Both the position numbers and the translations under genes were made by a program. A stretch of DNA of 64,000 nt, taken from the NCBI RefSeq assembly GCF_036541425.1, contig NZ_JAZHFT010000006.1:92836-156835 (forward strand), written 5' to 3'. Shown one piece after another: positions 56,661 to 64,000 of the stretch. This DNA is from Consotaella aegiceratis (GTDB lineage Bacteria; Pseudomonadota; Alphaproteobacteria; Rhizobiales; Rhizobiaceae). The stretch's first letter is position 1. Each line of letters begins with the position of its first letter. Below the pieces are notes generated by a model. That model did not search any database, had not been told where the DNA came from, and saw nothing but the letters and a program-made list of their open reading frames with translations.

Positions 56661-57644
56661 ATGAAAACGCTAGCAATTCTTCTGGCGACCACGGCGATGG
56701 TGGCCGTGACCGGCTCGGCCGACGCGGCCAGCGTCGATCTGCGCTTTGCCTATGCCAGCAATGCCACGCCGACCAAGGAGGCGATGGCCAAGTTCGGCGA
56801 GCTTCTTCAGGAAAAGACCAACGGCGAAGTGACCGTCACCTACTTCCCGGACAGCCAGCTGGGCGGCGAACGGGAACTGGTCGAGATGGTCCAAAGCGGC
56901 CTGCTCGACATGACCAAGGTCTCGGGCGGTCTGATGGAGAGCTTCTCTCCCGTCTATGGCGTTTTCTCGATGCCGTATCTCTTTTCCAGCCAGGACCAGT
57001 TCTACCAGGTCATGGACGATCCCGACATCATGGGACCGATCTACGAGTCGACCAAGGACAACGGCATGGTCGGCCTCAGCTACTACGATTCCGGCCAGCG
57101 CAGCTTTTACACCGTCGCCAAACCGGTGATGCATGTGGAGGACCTCAAGGGCCTCAAGATCCGCGTCATGCAGAGCCCGACCTCGATCGAGACGATGAAG
57201 GTGCTCGGCGCCTCGCCGGTCGCCATGAGCCAGGACGAGGTCTACACCTCGCTGCAGCAAGGTATTCTCGACGGTGCCGAGAACAACGAGTTCGCGCTGA
57301 CGATCGCCCGGCATGCCGAGGTCGCCAAGAACTACAGCTACGACATGCACACCCGCATTCCCGACATCCTGCTGATCGGCACAGCAGCGCTCGACAAGCT
57401 GTCGGACGAGCAGAAGCAGGCGGTCTACGAGGCGGCCAAGGAGTCGACCGAGTACCAGAAGAAGCTCTGGATCGAGGCGGTCGAGGCGGAAAAGAAGAAG
57501 GCCGAGGACGAGTTCGGCGTCAGCTTCTCCTATCCGGACGTGGCTGAATTCCAGAAGGCGGTTCAGCCGATGTACGAGGATCTGAAGGCCAAGCCGGAGC
57601 AGTACGAGGTCTATCAGAAGATCCAGGCTCTAGCGGGCGAATAA
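56661..57644 (+). CDS. dctP: DctP-type TRAP solute-binding protein, copy 1
   Basis: 327 residues. Signal peptide (LAILLATTAMVAVTGSADAA) then mature start VDLRFAYASNATPTKEAM. TRAP hallmarks: FPDSQLGGERELVEMVQSG, MSQDEVYTSLQQGILDGAENNEFA with the conserved Arg in LKIRVMQSPTS for carboxylate binding. Binds an acidic sugar or oligosaccharide, presumably unsaturated uronide, given the neighbouring GH105. Paralogue at 61707. Confidence 0.93.
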   Translation: MKTLAILLATTAMVAVTGSADAASVDLRFAYASNATPTKEAMAKFGELLQEKTNGEVTVTYFPDSQLGGERELVEMVQSGLLDMTKVSGGLMESFSPVYGVFSMPYLFSSQDQFYQVMDDPDIMGPIYESTKDNGMVGLSYYDSGQRSFYTVAKPVMHVEDLKGLKIRVMQSPTSIETMKVLGASPVAMSQDEVYTSLQQGILDGAENNEFALTIARHAEVAKNYSYDMHTRIPDILLIGTAALDKLSDEQKQAVYEAAKESTEYQKKLWIEAVEAEKKKAEDEFGVSFSYPDVAEFQKAVQPMYEDLKAKPEQYEVYQKIQALAGE

Positions 57645-57656
57645 GGATACGTCGCC

Positions 57657-58169
57657 ATGAGGACCCTGCGGCTTGTGCTCGACCGCTTGACGGCGGTGTT
57701 CCTCTGCATCCTGCTGTCCGTCATGATCGTTCTGATCACCTGGCAGGTGTTCAGCCGCTATGCGCTGAACGATCCGAGCGTGTTCACCGAGGAGCTTTTG
57801 CGCTTCGGCGTCATCTGGATATCGCTGGTCGGTGCTGCCTACGTCACGGGCAAGAACAAGCACATGTCCGTCGATCTCGTGAAGGAGATGCTGGGCGGGT
57901 CGGCGAAAAAGATCCTGCATATCGTCATTCAGCTCTTCTTCGTCGCCTTCGCGGTGGCGGTGCTGATCGTCGGCGGCATGCATGCGATCTCGATCGCCTC
58001 CCATCAGGTGACGCCGGTGCTGCAGCTGCCGATGGGCGCGGTCTATGCGGCACTGCCCACCAGCGGCGTCCTCATGGCGATCTATGCCCTGCTCAATATC
58101 GGAGACGCCCTCATCGGGCAGGGCGTCCCCGAGCCCGAGGTTCTGCCGAGTTCGGCATTGGATGGTTAG
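57657..58169 (+). CDS. dctQ: TRAP small permease DctQ, copy 1
   Basis: 170 residues, four helices. Starts at ATG 57657, 12 bp after dctP. FLCILLSVMIVLITWQVFSRYALNDPSVFTEELLRFGVIW and GKNKHMSVDLVKEML are characteristic of DctQ. Couples to DctM and DctP. Ends 1 bp before the dctM start. Confidence 0.93.
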   Translation: MRTLRLVLDRLTAVFLCILLSVMIVLITWQVFSRYALNDPSVFTEELLRFGVIWISLVGAAYVTGKNKHMSVDLVKEMLGGSAKKILHIVIQLFFVAFAVAVLIVGGMHAISIASHQVTPVLQLPMGAVYAALPTSGVLMAIYALLNIGDALIGQGVPEPEVLPSSALDG

Positions 58170-58170
58170 C

Positions 58171-58299
58171 ATGGCTGCACAATCCGGTCTGATCCTGATC
58201 TCGGTCTTCCTGGTGCTCGCGGCACTGGGGATTCCCTTGGCGCTCAGCATCGTGGCGGCGGCCATGTCGGCGGTCCTGCTGATCGCTCCGTTCGACATG
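58171..58299 (+). CDS. dctM: TRAP large permease DctM, copy 1 (partial, cut by assembly gap)
   Basis: Only the first 43 codons (MAAQSGLILISVFLVLAALG) are present before a run of N. From base 22 of the gene to the gap, 108 bp are identical to the copy at 63219. Whether the gene is truncated in the genome or only in the assembly cannot be told here; a repeat boundary is the simplest reason for the break. Confidence 0.85.
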
Positions 58300-58309
58300 N
58301 NNNNNNNNN
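58300..58309. other. 10-N assembly gap
   Basis: Ten N bases join two contigs, one ending in the duplicated dctM, the other starting inside an IS element. True distance and order are not known from this sequence. Confidence 0.98.
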
Positions 58310-58692
58310 GTGAGCGCATCGGTCGTATCGGGTGGCGAGGCGTCGCCAGTCCTTGAGCTTTGCGAACAGGGTCTCGACTTTGTGGCGCTGGCGGTAGAGA
58401 GCCGCATCGTAGGTGAACGGAACCTTGCGGCTTCGGCTTGATGGGATGCAGGGCTTGATGCCGCGCGCTTCGAGTTCGGAGCGGAACCAGGTGCTGTCGT
58501 AACCTCGGTCGGCGATCAGGTGGGCGGCGGGCGGCAGGACCTCAAGCACGAGGCGTGCGCCCCTGTGGTCGCTCATCTGAGCTTCGGACAGGAGCATGAT
58601 GATCGGCCGCCCGTCGCCGTCGCAAACGGTGTGGAGCTTGGTAGTCAGGCCGCCCTTGGTTCGCCCGACACGACGGGGAACATCCCCTTTTT
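58310..58692 (-). CDS. IS5-family transposase, OrfB part (C-terminal, partial)
   Basis: Reached by -1 frameshift from OrfA. Runs GRTKGGLTTKLHTVCDGDG, LLSEAQMSDHRGARLV, ADRGYD, and ends with RRLATRYDRCAH at the gap, about 15-20 residues short of the usual end. Confidence 0.8.
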
Positions 58693-59013
58693 GAGCAGGC
58701 TCGCCGCCGTGCGGTGGGCCTTCAGGTGCGTCGCGTCGATCATGATGCGCTCAGGCTTCGGCCCCTGACCGGCGAGCCCGGCGAAGATGCGGTCGAAGAC
58801 GCCCATGCGGCTCCAGCGAATAAAGCGGTTGTAGAGGGTCTTCGGCGGGCCGTAGCCGGCCGGCGCATCCTTCCATTGCAGCCCGTTGCGGATCACGTAG
58901 ACGATGTCGCTCACCACCCGCCGGTCATCGACCCGTGGAACCCCATGCGACAGCGGAAAGAACGGCGATATCCGCCCCATCTGACGCTCGCTCAACAGAA
59001 ACAGTCCGGCCAT
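58645..59013 (-). CDS. IS5-family transposase, OrfA part
   Basis: 122 residues with the N-terminal DUF4096-like region (LLSERQMGRISPFF, DRRVVSDIVYVIRNGLQWKDAP) and the first catalytic Asp. Ends shortly after LLKKG, where a -1 shift would give QKGDVPRRVGRTKGGL of the full-length enzyme. Confidence 0.85.
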   Translation of the reverse strand: MAGLFLLSERQMGRISPFFPLSHGVPRVDDRRVVSDIVYVIRNGLQWKDAPAGYGPPKTLYNRFIRWSRMGVFDRIFAGLAGQGPKPERIMIDATHLKAHRTAASLLKKGMFPVVSGEPRAA

Positions 59014-59080
59014 CGTAACCTCCGTTCGAAAGCCGAACTCAATCAGATATCAAAGCAAATTAATAGGTCCTGTGCCTAGC

Positions 59081-60050
59081 TGCGCAAGGCAATGGCGCGT
59101 AGCTTCGGCGCGGCCGGCGCCTTATGGATGAAGGAAGCGCGCATGGCGGAAAGCACCCGCTCGATGCGCAAGGCAATCCTCGACCGGGACATTCTTCCGG
59201 CATGGAAGAACCGCCTTCTGACCGAGGTGACGCCGGACGATCTGCGGCAGCTCTGCACCAAGGTGAAGGAGCGCGGCGCGCCGGCGACCGCCGTCCACGT
59301 TCGGGATATCGTGAAACAGATCTTCGCCTTCGCGATCCTGCACGGCGAGAAAGTGCCGAACCCGGCTGACGAGGTAGGGCCGGCCTCGATCGCGACGTTC
59401 CAACCGAAGGATCGGGCGCTGTCGTCGGCCGAAATCAAGATCATGCTGCAGCAGGTCGAGCACGTGCCGACCCTGCCGACCATCCGCCTCGGCCTGCGGC
59501 TGATCCTGCTCACCATGGTGCGCAAGAGCGAACTGACGGATGCCGTCTGGGACGAGGTCGATTTCGAGAACGCCGTGTGGACCATCCCGAAGGAACGCAT
59601 GAAGCGGTCGAAGGCGCACAATGTCTATCTGTCGCAACAGTCGCTCGACATCCTGATCGCCTTGAAGACCTGCGCTGGCAACTCGCGCTACCTGCTGCCG
59701 TCCCGCTATGCCGCCGACGCGCCCATGTCCCGCGCGACCTTCAATCGCGTCACCACGGCTGTTGTGGCCCGGGCGAAGAAGGAGGGACTGCCGCTGGAGC
59801 CGTTCACGGTCCACGATCTGCGCCGCACCGGATCCACCCTCCTGAACGAACTCGGCTTCAACAGCGATTGGATCGAGAAGTGCTTGGCCCACGAGGACGG
59901 GCGTTCATCGCGGGGCGTCTACAACAAGGCCGAGTACGGGCATCAGCGTCGGCACATGCTGCAGGAATGGGCCAATCTGGTGGACGCCTGGGTGGCAGGT
60001 CAGAAGTATGTTCCGACGCTCTATCCGCCGTCGATGGATCTGTTGGTGCC
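59081..60050 (+). pseudogene. tyrosine recombinase (P4-type integrase), N terminus lost
   Basis: Coding continues in frame from the IS edge (first Met at 59092). About 300 residues of the core-binding and catalytic domains remain: LTEVTPDDLRQLCTKVKERGAPATA, catalytic Arg in MVRKSELTDAVW, HDLRRTGSTLLNELG, LAHE, and the tyrosine in YNKAEY. The N-terminal arm-binding domain (about 100 residues) is missing, cut by the IS5-family element. The last residues run into a second transposase remnant near 60050. An inactive relic of an integrated element; no tRNA target is seen. Confidence 0.8.
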
Positions 60051-60051
60051 G

Positions 60052-60255
60052 GGGCAGCATTGCCCGCAGAAGCATCTCCGGCGCGATCGAGGGCAGTCCC
60101 ATCCCGGAATAAAGCACTGCGAAGTCGCCCGACAGCGCATCCAGCGCCACGTTGGCGAACTCCCGGATCAGCCGCAGCGGGTGATCCGGGCGAATCCGCG
60201 TCCCCAGATCCACATAGGAGAACAACTCTCCCGTCCGCTTGTCCGTCCTGCGCAT
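60052..60255 (-). pseudogene. transposase remnant, N-terminal part only
   Basis: Begins MRRTDKRTGELFSYVDLGTR and continues with IRPDHPLRLIREFANVALDAL to LLRAML, the conserved first 67 residues of a common IS5/IS1182-like transposase group, then ends at the integrase boundary. The sequence upstream to about 60330 (ending CAACACCTGCTAGA) probably is the IS end. Confidence 0.75.
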
Positions 60256-60392
60256 CCGCCCCTCGCTTCCACGGCGGATTGAATCACGCCAAGACCGCCA
60301 GCGCGAGCGACTTCCTCAACACCTGCTAGACGCAGGCTAATCCATCCAGATCGCGATTACCGGTGACTCAGATGCGGCAAATTGGAACTTGC

Positions 60393-60429
60393 TCCATTTT
60401 TTTTGGGATGATATCCCAAAAAAAATGGA
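60393..60429. promoter_or_regulatory. perfect 17-bp inverted repeat upstream of operon copy 2
   Basis: TCCATTTTTTTTGGGAT / ATCCCAAAAAAAATGGA around GAT. The core GGGATGATATCCC resembles palindromes bound by GntR (FadR subfamily) regulators of uronate genes in rhizobia. It lies 88 bp before the GH105 start. No counterpart was found before copy 1. It could also form a hairpin. Confidence 0.65.
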
Positions 60430-60516
60430 AGACTGATCTGGTGTAGGTTTGACCAGTAGCGGGAGCCATCTTCGGCATTCATTCGAATGACGAAGATCAA
60501 ATCCAAAGGAGTATTA

Positions 60517-61644
60517 ATGAGCTTGCATCCTCTCCTCCAGGAGAAGAAGCGCTTCGTTTCGCGCGACGGTGTCATCGAGCTGATCGACCGGCTGGCGAAC
60601 AACCTCATCAACATCAAGGACGAGACCGGCGAATTCCTGATTCACCTGGACGATGGTCGCGTGATTGATGCCAAGGGCTGGGGCGGCTGGGAATGGACCC
60701 ACGGCGTTGGCCTCTATGGCTTGTTCAAGCACTACGAACTGACGGGCGCTCCCAAGGTGCGGACGATTATCGAGAACTGGTTCTCCGCACGTTTTGCCGA
60801 GGGTACGCCCAGCAAGAACATCAACACGATGGCGCCCTTCCTCACGCTCGCGTGCCTCTACGAGCACACCGCGAACCACACCTGGATGCCCTATTTAGAA
60901 GCGTGGGCCGAGTGGGTGATGTACGACCTGCCGCGCACGCGCGAAGGCGGCTTTCAGCACGTCGTTTCGGAAAGGCTCAACGACCAGCAGGTGTGGGACG
61001 ACACGCTGATGATGAGCGTGCTGCCGTTGGCCCGGATCGGCAAGCTGCTCGGCCGGCCGGAGTATGTCGAAGAGGCCAAGTACCAGTTCCTGCTGCACAC
61101 CCAGTATCTTGCCGACCGGTCGAGCGGGCTGTGGTTCCACGGCTGGACGTTCGACGGCGACCACAACTTCGCCAACGCGCTCTGGGCCCGCGGCAACAGC
61201 TGGATCACCATCGCCATCCCGGAATTCATCGAGATGATCGATTTGAAGCCGGGCGATGCGATCCGCAAGCACCTGATCTCGACGCTCGAGCGTCAGGCCG
61301 CGGCCTTGGCGAAATACCAGGACCCGGAAACGGGCCTCTGGCATACCCTCGTCGACGACACCGGCAGCTATGTCGAGGCCTCGGCGACGGCCGGCTTTGC
61401 CTATGGTTTGCTCAAGGCGGCGCGCAAGCGCTACATCGGCGACCAGTATCGGGCGGTGGCCGAAAAGGCGGTGCAAGGCATCGTCGCCAACATCGGCGAC
61501 GACGGCGAACTGCAGCAGGTGTCGTTCGGCACGCCGATGGGATCGGATCTCGATTTCTACCGGAACATCAAGCTGACCTCGATGCCATACGGCCAGGCGA
61601 TGGCGATCCTGTGCCTGTCGGAGTATCTCCATACGTATATTTAG
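60517..61644 (+). CDS. GH88/GH105 unsaturated glycuronyl hydrolase, copy 2
   Basis: 375 residues from ATG 60517 after AAAGGAG. Same layout as copy 1; differences cluster in the first half (for example YYELTGDPKAMAIIQDWF becomes HYELTGAPKVRTIIENWF), while residues from WDDTLMMSV to the C terminus are almost identical at the DNA level. Catalytic features are intact (WDDTLMM, FHGWTFDGDHNF). First gene of a complete operon and directly under the 60393-60429 operator candidate. Confidence 0.92.
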   Translation: MSLHPLLQEKKRFVSRDGVIELIDRLANNLINIKDETGEFLIHLDDGRVIDAKGWGGWEWTHGVGLYGLFKHYELTGAPKVRTIIENWFSARFAEGTPSKNINTMAPFLTLACLYEHTANHTWMPYLEAWAEWVMYDLPRTREGGFQHVVSERLNDQQVWDDTLMMSVLPLARIGKLLGRPEYVEEAKYQFLLHTQYLADRSSGLWFHGWTFDGDHNFANALWARGNSWITIAIPEFIEMIDLKPGDAIRKHLISTLERQAAALAKYQDPETGLWHTLVDDTGSYVEASATAGFAYGLLKAARKRYIGDQYRAVAEKAVQGIVANIGDDGELQQVSFGTPMGSDLDFYRNIKLTSMPYGQAMAILCLSEYLHTYI

Positions 61645-61706
61645 CACAACTGAGGATCGGAGACGGCCGATCTCAAGTCTTGTTTGGGAAGTAAAGGGTG
61701 GAATTC

Positions 61707-62690
61707 ATGAAAAACCTAGCATTCTTTCTCGCGACCACGGCCCTGGTCGCGGTCGCGGGATCGGCTGACGCCGCGAGCGTCAACCTGCGTTTTGCCTATG
61801 CAACCAACGCGACGCCGACCAAGGAGGCGATGACCAAGTTCGGCGAGCTTCTTCAGGAAAAGACCAACGGCGAAGTGACCGTCACCTACTTCCCGGACAG
61901 CCAGCTCGGCGGCGAGCGCGAGCTGGTCGAGATGGTCCAGAGCGGCCTGCTCGACATGACCAAGGTCTCCGGAGGCCTGATGGAGAGCTTCTCGCCGGTC
62001 TACGGCGTGTTCTCGATGCCGTATCTGTTTTCCAGCGAGGACCAGTTCTACCAGGTCTTGGACGATCCGGACATCATGGGATCGGTCTACGAGTCGACCA
62101 AGGCCAATGGCATGGTCGGTCTGACCTATTACGGTTCGGGCCAGCGCAGCTTCTTCACCGTCAACAAGCCGATCATGCACGTTGGCGACCTGGCGGGGCT
62201 CAAGATCCGCGTCATGCAAAGCCCGACGTCGATCAAGATGATGGACGTCCTGGGCGGTTCGCCGGTCGCGATGAGCGCGGAGGAAGTCTATACTTCCTTG
62301 CAGCAAGGCATCATCGATGGCGCCGAAAGTAACGAATTTGCCCTGACCGTCGATCGCTTCGGAGAAATTACGAAGACCTACAGCTACGACATGCACACTC
62401 GCATTCCCGACATCATGTTGATTGGCACGGCGGCGCTCGACAAGCTGTCGGACGAGCAGAAGCAGGCGGTCTACGAGGCGGCCAAGGAGTCGACCGAGTA
62501 CCAGAGAGAGCTCTGGGCGGCGGCCGTCCAGGTCGAGAAGACGAAGGCCGAGGACGAGTTCGGGGTGCAGTTCTTTTATCCGGACGTGGCTGAATTCCGA
62601 GAAGCGGTTCAGCCGATGTACGAAGAACTGAAGGCCAAGCCGGAGCAATACGAGATCTATCAGAAAATCCAGGCCAAGGCCGGCGAATAA
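61707..62690 (+). CDS. dctP: DctP-type TRAP solute-binding protein, copy 2
   Basis: 327 residues from ATG 61707 (GTG 61698 is possible), same length as copy 1. Signal peptide LAFFLATTALVAVAGSADAA. Ligand-site region LKIRVMQSPTSIKMMDVLGG differs from copy 1 (IETMKVLGAS) next to the conserved Arg, so specificity may have shifted. Identity to copy 1 is patchy, e.g. a 73-bp exactly shared stretch ending at 62505. Confidence 0.93.
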   Translation: MKNLAFFLATTALVAVAGSADAASVNLRFAYATNATPTKEAMTKFGELLQEKTNGEVTVTYFPDSQLGGERELVEMVQSGLLDMTKVSGGLMESFSPVYGVFSMPYLFSSEDQFYQVLDDPDIMGSVYESTKANGMVGLTYYGSGQRSFFTVNKPIMHVGDLAGLKIRVMQSPTSIKMMDVLGGSPVAMSAEEVYTSLQQGIIDGAESNEFALTVDRFGEITKTYSYDMHTRIPDIMLIGTAALDKLSDEQKQAVYEAAKESTEYQRELWAAAVQVEKTKAEDEFGVQFFYPDVAEFREAVQPMYEELKAKPEQYEIYQKIQAKAGE

Positions 62691-62703
62691 GGGATACGCC
62701 GCC

Positions 62704-63216
62704 ATGAGGGCTCTGCGACTCGTATTGGATCGCGTGACGGCAGTGCTTCTGTGTGTACTGCTGTCCGTTATGATCGTTCTGATCACCTGGCAGGTGTTCA
62801 GCCGATATGCGTTGAACGACCCCAGCGTCTTCACCGAGGAATTGCTGCGCTTCGGGGTGATCTGGCTGTCGTTGGTTGGCGCGGCCTACGTCACCGGCAA
62901 GAACAAGCACATGTCCGTCGATCTCGTGAAGGAGATGCTGGGCAAGGGCGCGCAGACAATCCTTCACATCGTGATCCAGCTCTTCTTCCTTGTCTTTGCG
63001 ATGGCGGTGCTGATCGTCGGCGGCATGCATGCGATCTCGATCGCCGCTCACCAGGTGACGCCGGTGCTGCAGCTGCCGATGGGCGCTGTCTACGCCGCGT
63101 TGCCGACCAGCGGAGTCCTCATGGCGCTCTATGCCTTTCTCAACATCGGGGATGCCTTGTTCGAAACGAGCGCTCCCGAGACGTCTCTTCAGCCAAGCTC
63201 GGCACTGGACGGCTAG
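62704..63216 (+). CDS. dctQ: TRAP small permease DctQ, copy 2
   Basis: 170 residues, four helices, 13 bp after dctP and 2 bp before dctM. Same motifs as copy 1 (LLSVMIVLITWQVFSRYALN, TGKNKHMSVDLVKEML). Differences from copy 1 lie mainly at the C terminus (FETSAPETSLQPSSALDG). Confidence 0.93.
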   Translation: MRALRLVLDRVTAVLLCVLLSVMIVLITWQVFSRYALNDPSVFTEELLRFGVIWLSLVGAAYVTGKNKHMSVDLVKEMLGKGAQTILHIVIQLFFLVFAMAVLIVGGMHAISIAAHQVTPVLQLPMGAVYAALPTSGVLMALYAFLNIGDALFETSAPETSLQPSSALDG

Positions 63217-63218
63217 CC

Positions 63219-64000
63219 ATGGCCACACAATCCGGACTTATCCTGATCTCGGTCTTCCTGGTGCTCGCGGCACTGGGGATTCCCTTGGCGCTCAGCATCG
63301 TGGCGGCGGCCATGTCGGCGGTCCTGCTGATCGCTCCGTTCGACATGGCGCTGTTCACCTCGGCGCAGAAGATGTCGTCGAGCCTCGACAGCTTCTCGCT
63401 GCTCGCCGTGCCGTTCTTCATCCTGTCCGGCGTCATCATGAACTCCGGCGGCATCGCCATTCGGCTGGTGAATTTCGCCAAGCTGATCGCCGGCCGCATC
63501 CCGGGCTCGCTGACCCAGACCAACATCGCCGGCAACATGCTGTTCGGCTGCATTTCGGGCTCCGCCATTGCGGCGTCGACTTCCATCGGCGGGGTGATGA
63601 TCCCGCTGCAGGCGAACGAGGGCTACGACCGCAACTTCGCGGCCGCCGCCAACATCGCCTCGGCTCCGACCGGCATGCTGATCCCGCCGACGACCGCCTT
63701 CATCATCTATGCGCTGGTCTCCGGCGGCACCTCGATCGGCGCGTTGTTCCTCGGCGGTGCCGTGGCCGGCTCGCTCTGGGGCCTGGCGCTGATGGCGGTC
63801 ACGTTCGTCGTCGCCAAGCGCCGCGGCTACGCGGTATCGGAATCGGTGAACTTCCAGGCGGCGATCAGGATCACGCTCGAAGCGCTGCCCAGCCTGTTCC
63901 TGATCGTGTTGATCATTGGCGGCATCGTGATGGGCATCTTCACCGCCATCGAGGCCTCGGCGATCGCCGTGGTCTACACCATGCTGCTCGCCTTCGTGGT
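63219..64000 (+). CDS. dctM: TRAP large permease DctM, copy 2 (runs off window)
   Basis: First 260 codons present. Hydrophobic, with DctM motifs SLDSFSLLAVPFFILSGVIM, NIAGNMLFGCISGSAIAASTSIGGVMIP, NIASAPTGMLIPPTTAFIIYALVSGGTS and the MGIFTAIEASAIAVVYT segment. Completes the transporter of the copy-2 operon with DctP and DctQ. Confidence 0.93.
   Translation, partial: MATQSGLILISVFLVLAALGIPLALSIVAAAMSAVLLIAPFDMALFTSAQKMSSSLDSFSLLAVPFFILSGVIMNSGGIAIRLVNFAKLIAGRIPGSLTQTNIAGNMLFGCISGSAIAASTSIGGVMIPLQANEGYDRNFAAAANIASAPTGMLIPPTTAFIIYALVSGGTSIGALFLGGAVAGSLWGLALMAVTFVVAKRRGYAVSESVNFQAAIRITLEALPSLFLIVLIIGGIVMGIFTAIEASAIAVVYTMLLAFV

Larger units (their letters stand above)
58310..59080 (-). mobile_element. 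IS5-family insertion sequence (IS427-like, left end missing)
   Basis: Two overlapping transposase frames: an upstream frame from ATG 59013 to about 58645 and a downstream frame to the gap. The DDE residues are the Asp of IMIDATHLKAH, the Asp of ADRGYD and the Glu of KVETLFAKLKDW. The frames join by a -1 shift at the A5G4 run 58684-58692 (minus strand CTCAAAAAGGGG), typical of the IS427 group. The right end is near 59080, next to the integrase; the left end lies in the gap. Boundaries are approximate. Confidence 0.85.

Noticed and set aside
59014..60335. tRNA attachment site for the integrase
   Set aside because: No T-loop GTTCRANYC with matching acceptor stem was found near the integrase; its target may lie outside the window or have been lost.

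Overview
The window is high-GC (roughly 65%), densely coded chromosomal DNA of an alphaproteobacterium. Gene order points to Hyphomicrobiales (Rhizobiales): maf-aroE-coaE-dnaQ beside secB-fxsA, a Tim44-like gene with mltA and smr, the hisB-DUF2628-hisH-hisA-hisF-hisE-coaA run divergent from hslV, and htpX-rsmB-heparinase-purH. An Aurantimonadaceae-like genome is a guess that rests on general impression only.

Layout. 1-9.1 kb: housekeeping genes (Maf, shikimate dehydrogenase, dephospho-CoA kinase, Pol III epsilon, SecB, FxsA, Tim44-like protein, MltA, Smr, XRE regulator) with an MFS exporter between coaE and dnaQ. 9.1-14.9 kb: a MarR regulator divergent from a small membrane protein, a broken amino-acid-binding protein, cardiolipin synthase, a DUF1402 protein and a secreted PQQ-type sugar dehydrogenase. 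14.9-20 kb: hslU, a LuxR-type regulator without luxI, and a NIT-domain chemoreceptor. 20-27.7 kb: coaA and histidine biosynthesis on the minus strand, interrupted by two accessory genes, then hslV on the plus strand. 27.7-43.2 kb: DUF72, a TAXI-type TRAP system with DUF1850, ispG, a lytic transglycosylase, AI-2E permease, esterase, acs and a two-subunit solute:Na+ symporter. 43.2-54 kb: a tiny stand-alone transcription unit with an extreme Shine-Dalgarno sequence, a cyclopropane synthase-like enzyme, a nuclease, htpX-rsmB-heparinase-purH and a KaiC-like protein. 54-64 kb: an HWE histidine kinase, then two tandem copies of a GH105 glycuronyl hydrolase plus DctP/DctQ/DctM TRAP operon, separated by a 10-N gap, an IS5-family element, a decapitated integrase and a second transposase remnant.

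How it works together. The tandem GH105-TRAP operons look like uptake plus hydrolysis of unsaturated uronic-acid disaccharides; the two copies are a mosaic of near-identical and diverged patches, and only the second has a perfect 17-bp inverted repeat upstream. acs and the DUF4212/symporter pair suggest acetate uptake and activation. hslV and htpX each carry a match to the rhizobial heat-shock (RpoH) promoter. The least familiar items are the 25-codon gene at 43.4 kb, the 36-codon reading frame overlapping the hisF start, the KaiC-like protein with an altered first active site next to an HWE kinase, and the HTH-like 92-residue gene inside the his cluster. No tRNA, rRNA or CRISPR array was seen.
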